This document shows positions 34,176 through 42,681 of a stretch of 64,000 nucleotides of DNA, piece after piece. The position numbers and the translations under genes are program-made. Under the pieces are notes generated by a model that saw nothing but the letters and a program-made list of their open reading frames with translations, searched no databases and had not been told where the DNA came from. Within the stretch, counting starts at the first letter, position 1. Each line of letters starts with the position of its first letter. This DNA is from VRUE01 sp963837735 (lineage in GTDB: Bacteria > Actinomycetota > Thermoleophilia > Solirubrobacterales > 70-9), in assembly GCA_963837735.1 (NCBI GenBank), contig CAWIOM010000012.1, positions 1 to 64,000 on the forward strand. The letters are read 5' to 3'.

Positions 34176-34885
34176 CCGTCGACCAGCCGGTAGCCGAATC
34201 CCCAGCAGTTGATCACGTAGCGACTGTGCTCGGGGTCGAGTTTGCGACGCAGGCGGCTTGCGTGTGAGTCCAGCGTCCGCGTCTGCGCGGTCGTGCGGAA
34301 GCCCCAGACCTCCTCGAGCAGCTCCTTCTTCGAGAAGACCCGGATCGGGTCGGAGATCAGCACCCGCAGCAGCGAGTACTCCTTGTTGGAGAGGGCCACG
34401 TCCCGGCCTTCCACCCGGACCCGGCGCCGGGCCGGGTCGACGACGAGCTCGCCGACCCGCTGCGGCCCGTCCCGCCGCCCGCTCCGGCGCCGCAGGACGG
34501 CGTTGATCCTCGCCCGCAGCTCCGGGTAGTGGAAGGGCTTGACCAGGTAGTCGTCGGCGCCGAACTCGAGGCCGCGCACCCGCTCGGCGTCGGCCCCCCG
34601 CCCGCTGAGGACGATCACCGGCAGCTTCGGGTCAAAGCGCGCGTCGGCCCCCGCCGTGTCGCGGATCTCGCTGAGCACGTCGAGGCCGGGGGCGTCGGGG
34701 AGCGAGAGGTCGAGGAGGAGCAGGTCGGGGTGGTTGTAGCGGCAGAGCCGCAGGGCGTCCGATGCGCTGGGGGCGGGCAGCGCCCCGAAGCGGTCGGCCG
34801 CGAGGTGGTCGCAGAGCAGCTCCAGGGTCGCCGGGTCGTCCTCGCAGACGACGATCTGCGCGATCTCTTGCCTCTCGGGAAGCAT
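34172..34885 (-). CDS. OmpR/PhoB-family response regulator
   Basis: 237 residues: receiver domain with acidic pair 'VCEDDPATLELL', phospho-acceptor Asp near 59 ('LLLLDLSLPD') and the conserved Lys in 'ADDYLVKPFHYPELRARI', then an OmpR winged helix ('LSNKEYSLLRVLISDPIRVFSKKELLEEVWG', 'TLDSHASRLRRKL', 'NCWGFGYRLV'). It is a DNA-binding regulator, probably of this very operon. ATG at 34885. Confidence 0.95.
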   Translation of the reverse strand: MLPERQEIAQIVVCEDDPATLELLCDHLAADRFGALPAPSASDALRLCRYNHPDLLLLDLSLPDAPGLDVLSEIRDTAGADARFDPKLPVIVLSGRGADAERVRGLEFGADDYLVKPFHYPELRARINAVLRRRSGRRDGPQRVGELVVDPARRRVRVEGRDVALSNKEYSLLRVLISDPIRVFSKKELLEEVWGFRTTAQTRTLDSHASRLRRKLDPEHSRYVINCWGFGYRLVDG

Positions 34886-34891
34886 CGACGC

Positions 34892-35260
34892 CTACCCAGA
34901 TGGCGCGCCGCAGGACTCTCCCCCGCCGCCGGCGAATTTGCCGCTCCCTGCGGGTGCAGGCAACTCGAGCACAGCCGCCGCCCGCCGGTGGCCGACCAGC
35001 CGTCGGGGGGGAACGCCCATCCGAGTGGCCAAGGTCCGGCCCCCGTGATCCAGAAAGAGAACATCCAGCCGGAAGCGCATCCCGAAGGTGTGGACGCTCG
35101 AGCAGTGCGGGATCAGCAGGCCCGGGCCCGCCAGATCGCGGTCGAGGCCGGCGAGCCCGAGCAGGCGGGCCCGAAACCCGACCGCAACGGGCACCGCCAG
35201 CCCTCCCACCTCGACCGCCGGCAGCCCTGCGAGCCTCTTCGCCGACGCCGAGCCGTCCAT
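34892..35260 (-). CDS. DUF192 (UPF0127) protein
   Basis: 122 residues. The DUF192 core is visible as 'GFRARLLGLAGLD', 'GLLIPHCSSVHTFGMRFRLDVLFLD' and 'MGVPPRRLVGHRRAAAVLELPA'. The function of the family is unknown; it is often exported, and in actinobacteria it is often found beside Tad genes. No signal peptide is seen here. ATG at 35260. First gene of the minus-strand group that continues into the response regulator, six bases away. It diverges from the PfkB gene across 72 bases. Confidence 0.85.
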   Translation of the reverse strand: MDGSASAKRLAGLPAVEVGGLAVPVAVGFRARLLGLAGLDRDLAGPGLLIPHCSSVHTFGMRFRLDVLFLDHGGRTLATRMGVPPRRLVGHRRAAAVLELPAPAGSGKFAGGGGESCGAPSG

Positions 35261-35332
35261 TGACCCTCTTATGGAGGTGAATCGAAGGCTCGCCCCCCTG
35301 GCGGCCGGCTCATGTCCCTCTAGGCTGCTCGA

Positions 35333-36263
35333 GTGGAGTCCGAGCCCAGGGTCGCCGTATTCGGCCCCCACCCGATGCTTTCGATCACCGTCGAGGCACT
35401 GACCAGCGACGGGGGCGACGAGATCCACCTGCACGCCGCCGGGCAGGGTGTCTGGGTCGCGCGGATGGCAGCCGAGCTCGGCGCCGCCCCCGTCCTCTGC
35501 GGCTTCATCGGCGGCGAGACCGGCACCGTGCTGCGACCGCTGCTGGAGGGGATGGACGTCGATCTGCGCCTGGTCGAGACCGCGGCCGAGAGCGGCTGCT
35601 ACGTGCACGACCGGCGCAGCGGCGAGCGCCGAGCCGATCGCCCAGGCCGCCTCGCTGCCGCCGAGCCGGCACGAGATCGACGAGCTCTTCTCGAACACCG
35701 TCGCCGCAGCGATCGAGTGCGGCGTGCTCGCCCTCTGCGGCCCCTACCCGCCCGAGTCGCTGCCGCTGGAGATCTACGGCAACCTGGTCGCCGACGTCCG
35801 GGCAAACGGGGCCCGGGTCGTCGTCGACCTCTCCCCGCCGCGCCTCGACAGCGCCCTCGAGGGCGGGCCGGACCTGGTCAAGATCAACGACTGGGAGCTG
35901 GCCAAGTACATAGCCGGCCCGGTCGACTCGCCCGAGCGCATGCGCGGGGCGGCCCAGCGGCTGCTCGACGCGGGTGCCGGGGCGGCGATCGTCACCCGCG
36001 CCGGGGAGCCGGCGCTGGTCATCCGCGGCGACGAGGCCTGGGAGCTGGTCCCGCCCCGATTCGAGCGCGGCGCCCGCGAGGGCTGCGGCGACTCGATGAT
36101 GGGCGGCCTCGCCTACGGCATGGCGGCCGGCCTCGATTGGGAGGAGGCGCTGCGGACCGGCGCCGGCGCCGGCGCCGCCAACTTCCTGCGCAACGGACTC
36201 GGCAGCGGCACGCGCGCGGTGATCGACGACCTCGCCCGCAAGGTCGAGCTGCGCCCCCTCTAG
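35333..36263 (+). CDS. PfkB-family carbohydrate kinase (frameshifted)
   Basis: About 309 residues, ribokinase-like fold. The N-terminal half ('VAVFGPHPMLSITVEAL', 'GQGVWVARMAAELGAAPVLCGFIGGETG') resembles 1-phosphofructokinase/tagatose-6-phosphate kinase types. After a frame change near 35630 comes 'LVKINDWELAKYIAGPVDSPERM' and the catalytic 'REGCGDSMMGGLAYGMAAGLDWEEAL' with the GxGD-type base. The sugar substrate is unknown, and no PTS or sugar operon is nearby. GTG start at 35333. Followed by a hairpin before the convergent phosphatase gene. Confidence 0.82.
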
Positions 36264-36265
36264 CT

Positions 36266-36305
36266 GGTCGAGCGCCCCCGGACGACGGGCGGAGGAGGCG
36301 CGACC
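36266..36305. terminator. Hairpin between convergent genes
   Basis: GGTCGAGCGCC (36266-36276) pairs with GGCGCGACC (36297-36305), nine pairs with one or two unpaired bases. It begins two bases after the PfkB stop and ends just before the stop of the convergent PHP gene. No T-tract, so only a tentative bidirectional terminator. Confidence 0.4.
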
Positions 36306-36307
36306 GA

Positions 36308-37039
36308 TTACACGATCGGGCCGAAGGGCAGCTCGGGCTCGCCCCCCTCGACGATCGCCCGCGGCGCTTCCTCGCGCATCCAGGTGAGGTGCGAGGCGGC
36401 GGGCTCCACCTCGCCGAGTCGCTCGAAGGCTTCGCTCATGTGCAGTTTCCGGCCGCCGTGGGAGGAGTGGGCGTCGCTGCTCAGCACATGGATAAGACCC
36501 GCCGCGGCGAGCGCCTCCATGCCGGCCGCCGTCCGCTCGCGCAGAAAGAAGTCCGCGGTCGCCTGGACCATCGCCCCGGCGGCGACGAGTCCCGCGATCC
36601 GCTCGTACATGTCGGCCGAGAGATGGCGCTCGGGGTGGGCGACGAGCGCGCGGTAGCCGCGCTCGCCCAGCGCCTCGATCGTCCGCAGCAGGCTGTCGCC
36701 GAGCGGGCCGGGCGCCGGCTCGAGCAGGATCCAGCGTCCGCGGCCGAGGGCGACCTCGGCGATCTCGTCCTCGTCGAGGCCGTCGACGGCGGTCTCGGCA
36801 ACCTCTCCGCCTCCCAGGACGCTCACGGGCACCCCCTCCACCTGGAGCGCTCGGTTCACCTCGGCGACCCGCCCGGCGAGCTCGCCGATCCGCACGTCGT
36901 GGTCGTGGCGGATGTGCGGGGTGGCGCAGACCTGCTCGATGCCGTCGGCGGCCGCCTGGCGCGCCATCCCGACGCTGTCGCGGAGGTCGAGGGCACCGTC
37001 GTCGAGGGCCGGAAGGATGTGGCAGTGAAGATCGATCAC
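36308..37039 (-). CDS. PHP-domain tyrosine-protein phosphatase, CpsB/CapC/YwqE type
   Basis: 243 residues. Opens with the PHP metal motif 'MIDLHCHILPALDDGALDL', followed by 'CATPHIRHDH', 'GYRALVAHPERH' and 'VLSSDAHSSHGGRKL', the set of His/Asp ligands of the CpsB family. These enzymes remove phosphate from bacterial tyrosine kinases that control capsule or exopolysaccharide export. No BY-kinase or capsule gene is seen nearby. GTG start at 37039. Confidence 0.87.
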   Translation of the reverse strand: MIDLHCHILPALDDGALDLRDSVGMARQAAADGIEQVCATPHIRHDHDVRIGELAGRVAEVNRALQVEGVPVSVLGGGEVAETAVDGLDEDEIAEVALGRGRWILLEPAPGPLGDSLLRTIEALGERGYRALVAHPERHLSADMYERIAGLVAAGAMVQATADFFLRERTAAGMEALAAAGLIHVLSSDAHSSHGGRKLHMSEAFERLGEVEPAASHLTWMREEAPRAIVEGGEPELPFGPIV

Positions 37040-37188
37040 CGGTGGCCCGCAGGGTAGTCACCCGCAGGCGGCGCCCGGCTGCAAACCCTCGTTCAGGCAC
37101 GGGCTCGGGCACGCACACGGCTACGATGATCGGCATGATCTTCGGGCGCTTCCGCTGGGCTGCTGAAGCGTGATCGGCTTCAACTCAC

Positions 37189-37656
37189 ATGGATAAGAAA
37201 ACGACCCGCCGCGGGAACTACGAGTCTGGCTCCGACTACGTGCTCGAGTACGGAGAGCTCCGCTTCGCCTTCAACGAGGAGGACTTCGGGCAACGGGTCG
37301 AGCAGGCCGCGGTCAAACTCGGCTTCGTCACCCAGGGCCTCAGCCGGGAGGAGCTCGACGACCTCCTCGACCTCGCGGTCAGCGGCGAGATCGCCGATCC
37401 CAGCTCCCACCTCGGCGAGCACATCAACGAGAACTGGGAGGAGCTGGTCGGCCCCGCCAACCGCAGCCTCGTCCACTGGCTGCGGCGGCTCGTCTTCCGC
37501 GGCGCCTGGCTCGACCAGCGGGTCAAGGAGGGCGAGCTGGACATCGTCTTCGACGAGCGCACCCAGACCTTCGGCTACGTCCAGCCCGACCGCAGCCAGG
37601 AGTTGATCGAGCTCTCCAAAGAGCCCTCCTGGCGCCGCATCGCCTACCGGCGCTAG
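37189..37656 (+). CDS. Conserved hypothetical acidic protein
   Basis: 155 residues, soluble, no signal or membrane segment. Features are 'VLEYGELRFAFNEEDFGQRVEQAAVKLGF', 'LSREELDDLLDLAVSGEIADPSSHLGEH' and 'SLVHWLRRLVFRGAWLDQRV'. It is rich in Glu and aromatic residues and mostly helical. I do not recognise the family and propose no function. It ends four bases before the stop of the convergent Rho-like gene. ATG at 37189. Confidence 0.75.
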   Translation: MDKKTTRRGNYESGSDYVLEYGELRFAFNEEDFGQRVEQAAVKLGFVTQGLSREELDDLLDLAVSGEIADPSSHLGEHINENWEELVGPANRSLVHWLRRLVFRGAWLDQRVKEGELDIVFDERTQTFGYVQPDRSQELIELSKEPSWRRIAYRR

Positions 37657-37660
37657 CCGC

Positions 37661-38512
37661 TCAGGCGGAGCTCTCGACCGCGGCGACGATCGTCAGCGAG
37701 CCCGAACCGCCGGCCGCGCGGCCCTCTGCGAGCAGGTCCTTGGCGACGTTCGAGCCGAAGGACTCCGCCAGGCGGCTGACCGAGTCGATCAGCAGGATCA
37801 CGGCCTCACCCTCCCCGGCGCGTCGCGCCGCCTGGGCGAGGGCGTCCGCGGCGTGGCGGTCCTGGCCGGCGGAGACGATCTCGGCCTTCGGCGCCTCGCG
37901 CTTCCAGTCGGCGAGCTCCTCGGGGCTCGGGTCGATGAGGAGGGCGACCGGGTCGGGCCCCCTGCCGCCGGAGAACTCGGACGCGAGCCCGCGCAGCAGG
38001 GCAGTGCAGCTCTGGCGCGACTCGCCGTAGACGATCGACTGGCCGCCCGGCGCGGCGAGGATCAGCTCGCCGGCGGCGACGCTCCTGCCGCCCTTGCGGA
38101 AGCGGCGGCGACGGCGGCGCTTCGGCTTCGCGCCCTCTTCGCCGGCGGGTTTGGGCGGCTGCGGGGACGGCGCCGGCTCGCGCGGCGCGGGACGCTCGCC
38201 ACCCTCGGGCTCGGGACGGCGCCCCTGGCGACCGCCGCCGCCGCCGCGGGACTCTCGATTTCCGCCACCGCCGCGGGGCTTGCGATCGCGGCCGCCGCGC
38301 TGGCGGTCGCGGCCGCCTCGGGACGAGCCCTCCTTGCGCTCGCGCGGCCGCCGGGAGCGCGACCCGCCGCCGCCGGAGCCCCCTCCGTCGCCGCCCGCGA
38401 GCTTCTCGATCAGCTCGGCGCGCGGCAGCATGCGGTAGCGCTCGACGCCCGCCGCGGCGGCGAGCGTGTGCAACTCGGACAGGTGCTTGGACTCCAGTTC
38501 GGCCTTGGTCAT
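37661..38512 (-). CDS. Degenerate Rho-like protein: Rho N-terminal domain, RGG linker, truncated ATPase-like half
   Basis: 283 residues. Residues 1-40 are a Rho N-terminal helix bundle ('ELESKHLSELHTLAAAAGVERYRMLPRAELIEKL'-type). Residues 41-140 are a Gly/Arg-rich tract ending in KRRRRRRFRK. Residues 145-283 align with the first half of the Rho ATPase core: 'VALLIDPSPEELADWKRE' matches Rho's 'LLIDERPEEVTDMKR', 'AVILLIDSVSRLAESFG' matches Walker B ('VVILLDSITRLARAYN'), and 'GSLTIVAAV' matches 'GSLTIIATAL'. The Walker A Gly-Lys-Thr is absent (160-176 reads IVYGESRQSCTALLRGL), the primary RNA-binding cold-shock domain is missing, and the protein stops before the R-loop and arginine finger. Probably non-ATPase; role unknown. 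ATG at 38512, 11 bases after glpD's stop. Confidence 0.8.
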   Translation of the reverse strand: MTKAELESKHLSELHTLAAAAGVERYRMLPRAELIEKLAGGDGGGSGGGGSRSRRPRERKEGSSRGGRDRQRGGRDRKPRGGGGNRESRGGGGGRQGRRPEPEGGERPAPREPAPSPQPPKPAGEEGAKPKRRRRRRFRKGGRSVAAGELILAAPGGQSIVYGESRQSCTALLRGLASEFSGGRGPDPVALLIDPSPEELADWKREAPKAEIVSAGQDRHAADALAQAARRAGEGEAVILLIDSVSRLAESFGSNVAKDLLAEGRAAGGSGSLTIVAAVESSA

Positions 38513-38522
38513 GAGCCGCAGG

Positions 38523-40205
38523 TTATTGGCTCGCCGCGCCCGCCGGATCGATGCCGGCCTCGGCGACCGCCGCCGGCCACGCCTTGGCCGCCTCCTGCTT
38601 GGCGCGGCGCGACCATCCGAGCTCGTCCCCGATCGCCTCGGCGACCGCCTTCACCGACTCGGCGCTGCGCAGCTGCGGCGCCGCCAGCAGGCCGAGGCGG
38701 GTGCGGCGAAGAAGCACGTCGGCGACGGTCCGCGCCTGCTCGAGCCGCGCCGCGACGACGGCCTCGGCGAGCAGATCGGGGCGCCCCTCGACGATCGGCG
38801 CCGCCAGCTTCGGGTCCTCGCGGGCGAGCTCGAGGACGGTGCGCGCCGCGTGCCCGTAGCGGAAGGCGAGCTGCTCGAGGGCGTCCTCCCCGACCCCGTC
38901 GGGCGCCTCGAGGTCGCCGGGGCGGGCCGGCATCCCGAGCGGGATCTCGGCGGTATGGCAGGGCGCCTCGCGAGCCTCGCGCTCGACCAGGCGGTCGACG
39001 GTCTGCTTCGCCATCCGCCGCCAGGTCGTCAGCTTGCCGCCCGTGATCGTCAGCATCCCGGAGGACGTCTCGTAGAGCTCCGCCCGCCGCGAGATGTCGA
39101 CCGACTTCTTCGGGTCGCCGGTCGAGAGCAGCGGCCGCACCCCGGCGTAGGCGCCGACCAGCTCGCCGCGGCCGATCCCGGTGCCGAAGAAGTCGTTGAC
39201 CGCGGAGAGCAGGTACTCGATGTCGTCCTCGCTCGGATGCGGGTGCGCGGTGTCTCCCTCGTAGTCGTTGTCGGTCGTGCCGACAAGCGTCCGCCCGTAC
39301 CAGGGCAGGGCGAATATCTGCCGCCCCTCCCCCGCCGGCACGATGCAGGCGGCGGTCCCGGTCGAGAGCTCGGCGCGGTCGATCAGCACATGGGTTCCTC
39401 GGCTCGGCTTGATCCGCGGCACGTCCTCCTCGCCGACGGTCTCCTCGGGGCGGATCGAGTCGGCGAAGACCCCGGTCGCGTTGACGACGTTCTCGGCCTC
39501 GACCTCGAAGCGCTCGCCCGACTCGGCCTCGACCGCCGCCACGCCCGAGGCGCGGCCGCCGGCCGCCAGGACCTCGGTCACCTCGGCCCCGTTCAGCATC
39601 ACGGCGCCGAAGCGCTCGGCCTCGCCGAGGATCGTCAGCACGAGCCGCACGTCGTCGGTCTGGCAGTCGTAGAAGAGGTAGGCGTCGTTGGGATCGCGCG
39701 GCTCCAGCGAGGGGACGAGCTCGAGCAGCTCCTCGCGGTCGATCGTCCGGTGGCGGTCGGGCGACCAGTTGAACTCCTCGTCCTCCTCCTTGGAGGAGCG
39801 CATCTCGCGGCGGCTGCGGCCGACCCGGGTCGTCGCCATCACGTCGTACATGTTCAGGCCGATGCCCAGTTTGCGGTCCCGGCGCTCATCGGCGAAGGCG
39901 GGGACGACGAACGGCGTCGGGTAGACGAGGTGGGGGGCGAGCTGGACCATCAGCTGGCGCTCGAGCAGCGCCTCGCGGACGAGGCCGAGGTCGAGGTTCT
40001 GCAGGTAGCGGAGGCCGCCGTGGACCATCTTCGAGGAGCGGCTCGAGGTGCCGACCGCGTAGTCGCCGCGCTCGAGCAGGGCCACCGAGTAGCCGCGCGA
40101 GGCGGCGTCGAGGGCGACCCCGGCGCCGGTGATCCCGCCGCCGATCACGACGACCTCGAAGCGCTGCCCGGCGATCGCCTCGATTGCGGCGGCGCGGGTC
40201 AGCAT
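38523..40205 (-). CDS. glpD: FAD-dependent glycerol-3-phosphate dehydrogenase
   Basis: 560 residues. N-terminal FAD-binding 'FEVVVIGGGITGAGVALDAASRG' (residues 16-38), 'GTSSRSSKMVHGGLRYLQ', 'SRGTHVLID', 'AGVRPLLSTGDPKKSVDISR' and 'TITGGKLTTWRRMAKQTVD' are typical GlpD signatures, followed by the C-terminal helical domain. It oxidises glycerol-3-phosphate to DHAP at the membrane and passes electrons to quinone. The ATG at 40205 overlaps the nitroreductase stop by one base (TGATG). No glpF or glpK nearby. Confidence 0.96.
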   Translation of the reverse strand: MLTRAAAIEAIAGQRFEVVVIGGGITGAGVALDAASRGYSVALLERGDYAVGTSSRSSKMVHGGLRYLQNLDLGLVREALLERQLMVQLAPHLVYPTPFVVPAFADERRDRKLGIGLNMYDVMATTRVGRSRREMRSSKEEDEEFNWSPDRHRTIDREELLELVPSLEPRDPNDAYLFYDCQTDDVRLVLTILGEAERFGAVMLNGAEVTEVLAAGGRASGVAAVEAESGERFEVEAENVVNATGVFADSIRPEETVGEEDVPRIKPSRGTHVLIDRAELSTGTAACIVPAGEGRQIFALPWYGRTLVGTTDNDYEGDTAHPHPSEDDIEYLLSAVNDFFGTGIGRGELVGAYAGVRPLLSTGDPKKSVDISRRAELYETSSGMLTITGGKLTTWRRMAKQTVDRLVEREAREAPCHTAEIPLGMPARPGDLEAPDGVGEDALEQLAFRYGHAARTVLELAREDPKLAAPIVEGRPDLLAEAVVAARLEQARTVADVLLRRTRLGLLAAPQLRSAESVKAVAEAIGDELGWSRRAKQEAAKAWPAAVAEAGIDPAGAASQ

Positions 40206-40714
40206 CAGTCGAGGTAGACCGCGGTCCGGTCGGCGGGCGGGCGCTCGGGCGGCGCCTGTTCCTGGCGCGGTCGGCCGAGGTGGAGGAGGCCGACGAAGCG
40301 CTCCTCCGGAGGCAGGCCGGCGGCCTCCCGGCCGGCGGCCTCGCGCAGCAGCGCCGGGGTGCGCCAGTAGCCGGCGTGCCCGCGGGCGTGGGCGGCGAGC
40401 AGGACTATGTAGGAGGCGACCGCGGTCGCGTGCAGGTCCTCCTCGTCCTGGAGGGGGTCGCCGCTGAGCACCGAGGTGGCGACGATCAGGGTCGGAGCCC
40501 GCGAGAGCTTCGCGGCGCCCTCGCGGCCGGCGGCCTCCTGCAGCCGCGCGAGGGTCCCCGGGCCGAGGACCCGGAAGCGCCAGGGGGCGGTGAGGTGGTG
40601 GTTCGGTGCCCAGCGGGCCAGCTCGAGCAGCTCGTCGATCTCCTCCCGCGCCAGCGGCTCGGGGGCGAAGGCCTTGTGGGTGCGGCGGGTCCGGATCGCC
40701 GTCTCGACATCCAT
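40205..40714 (-). CDS. Nitroreductase family protein
   Basis: 169 residues, FMN-binding nitroreductase fold of the small YdjA-like type. 'AIRTRRTHKAFAPEPL' carries the flavin-phosphate Arg residues, then 'ELLELARWAPNHHLTAPWRF' and 'LPPEERFVGLLHLGRPRQE'. The physiological substrate is unknown. It does not show the features of BluB (the B12 lower-ligand synthase of the same superfamily), although it lies 40 bases after the B12-type ECF operon. I chose the ATG at 40714; one at 40726 is also in frame. Confidence 0.87.
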   Translation of the reverse strand: MDVETAIRTRRTHKAFAPEPLAREEIDELLELARWAPNHHLTAPWRFRVLGPGTLARLQEAAGREGAAKLSRAPTLIVATSVLSGDPLQDEEDLHATAVASYIVLLAAHARGHAGYWRTPALLREAAGREAAGLPPEERFVGLLHLGRPRQEQAPPERPPADRTAVYLD

Positions 40715-40754
40715 GGTTGAGAACATAGCCGCCGCCGGCTGCGGGAAAGCCTCC

Positions 40755-42681
40755 CTACCAGGCGAAGCGCCGGCCGAGGAGAAGCGGGACGACGAGGGCG
40801 AGAGCGCCGACGCCGAGGCCGATGCCGATCGGGATCCAGGGCGAGGCCGGGTCCCCCGAGCCGGGCCCGACGGCGCTCGCCGGCGTCGCCTCGACGAGTT
40901 CCTTCGGCTTTTCTTCGCTGGAGAGAAGCCGGCGGCAGGATCGCCCCGGCGCCGCCGACCGGCGGCAGCGCCGGCGAGGACGGGACCAGCGGCCCGGCGT
41001 GCCCGGAGCCGCCGCCCGACCCCGAGCTGCCCGAGCCGCCCGAGCCCGAGGGAAGCGGCGGCACCGGGGTCGCCGACGGGCTGCTGACGCCGGGGATCGG
41101 CACCGGCGGCAGCGAGGGTTTCGGCGTCGGCACCGGGGTCGGGGTCGGGGTCGGCGCCCTGGGGGCGACGGCGACCGGGAAGTCTTCACCGGCGGCGGCG
41201 ACCAGCACCTCGCCGGTCACCCAGACCGAGGTCTGATCGCTGCCGCTCGAGTAGCGAAAGTGTCCGTTGCCCTGCTGCAGGCCGTTCAGGTATTCGAGGG
41301 CGCTCTTGCCCTTCTTCCTGACCGTGGACGGGTCGGCGCCGACCGCGATCATCCCCTGGACCGCCCACGCGGTCGACTGGCTGTTGACGGCGCCGTCGCC
41401 GCCGAGGGCGAAGCCGCCGTTGTCGCGCTGGTGGTTGCGCAGATAGGAGAGCCCCCGCTGGCCGGCCTTCGAGCCGGGCATCGCCTGCATCGCGGCCCCG
41501 GTCACGTCGGCGTTGCTGGCGGCCCCCGGCACATCGCCCCAGCCGCCGTCGGCGTTCTGGGCGCCGCCCAGCCACGACAGCGACTTTTCGAGGCTGCCGG
41601 TGGCGCCCGCGGCCCGCAGGGCGACGATCGCGAAGGCGGTGCTTCCGGGCCAACCCTCATAGGAGCCGTCGTCGCGGCGGCGGTTGAGGAGGGCCGAGAC
41701 CAGGTTGCGGCCGCCGAAGGAGCGCGGGTCGAGCCCGGCGCCTTCGAGGGCGAGGATCGTGCGCGCGAAGTCGCCGCTGCTGCTCAGGGAGCCCGCCTTC
41801 GAGCGCATGTAGTCGACGGCCGTCTTGCCGCCGCGGGAGACGTCGAGCGGGTTGCGCCCGGCCGCCTCGAGGCCGAGCATCACCCAGGCGGTGGTCGAGG
41901 CGCTCGAGTCGTCGCCGGGCGAGTCGCCGAAGCCGCCGTCGGCGTTCTGCGCCGAGGCCAGCCAGCGCGCCGCACCGGCCGTGTCGGCGGCGCCGGCGGA
42001 AGCCGGCAGGGTCGAGGCAAGGGCAAGGGCCAGCAGCAGCGTCGCGACCAGGGCCGGCGCCCGGCTCGGCCCCGGTGCGGGGGCACGCCACTCGAAGCGG
42101 CGCCGGAACCGGGTGAGCATGCGGATCATCGCCGGCCCCGCGAGGAGGGCGAAGACGACGTTGCCGATCGCGTGGGCGGCGTCGAAGGGCACGGCTCTCG
42201 ACTCCAGGACGAGGAAGTGCTCGAGCGAAAGATCACCCCCATATGTTGCCATCAGCGAGAAATTGAGCAGCACGCCGTAGGCGATGCCGGCAAATCCGCA
42301 AAATGCGGCGAGGGTCAGCCGGCCGACGTCGCGGCCGCCGAGCGCCAGCGCCGCGCCCAGCAGCCCGCAAAACCCCCAGCCCGCCATCTGCCATGGCGTC
42401 CAGGGCCCCTGCCCGAACCAGAAGTTGGAGACCAGGGCGGTCAGCGCTCCGACGGCGAAGCCCGGAGCGCCTCCCAGGGCGTAGCCGGCGAAGACGACGA
42501 TGTCGGTGGTCGGCTTGACGTTGGGGAAGGCCGCGAAGGCGACCCGGCCGGCGATCGCCAGCGCGGCGAGGGCGGCGACGAGGGCGACGACCTGGGCCGG
42601 CGGGCGCGAGCGCTCATACCAGGCGAAGCCGGCGAGCAGGACCGCGCCGAGGATCAGGAAGCTGGCCAGCTCCCAGGACAT
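40755..42681 (-). CDS. ECF transporter S component fused to a squalene-cyclase-like alpha/alpha toroid (frameshift near the C-terminus)
   Basis: About 641 residues. Residues 1-190 have six hydrophobic segments with the S-component pattern 'PTTDIVVFAGYALGGAPGF' and 'FGQGPWTPWQMAGWG'. A cytoplasmic basic loop (RFRRRFEWR, 191-199) precedes TM7 (about 208-229), which exports a toroid made of repeats: QNADGGFGD 245-253, RRDDGSYEG 335-343, QNADGGWGD 375-383, QRDNGGFAL 418-426, QQGNGHFRY 469-477. Then follow a Pro/Ser/Gly stalk (about 507-580), a frame change near 40930, and a last TM ending GRRFAW. The toroid has the prenyltransferase/squalene-cyclase repeat fold shared with transcobalamin's alpha domain. 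Expected topology: toroid outside, tethered at both ends. ATG at 42681 overlaps the ecfA stop. Confidence 0.82.

Noticed and set aside
36308..37039. Capsule or exopolysaccharide locus
   Set aside because: The CpsB-type phosphatase stands alone; no tyrosine kinase, polymerase or glycosyltransferase gene is near it.
40205..40714. BluB, the B12 lower-ligand synthase
   Set aside because: Same superfamily and next to the B12 operon, but the visible motifs fit a small general nitroreductase, not BluB.
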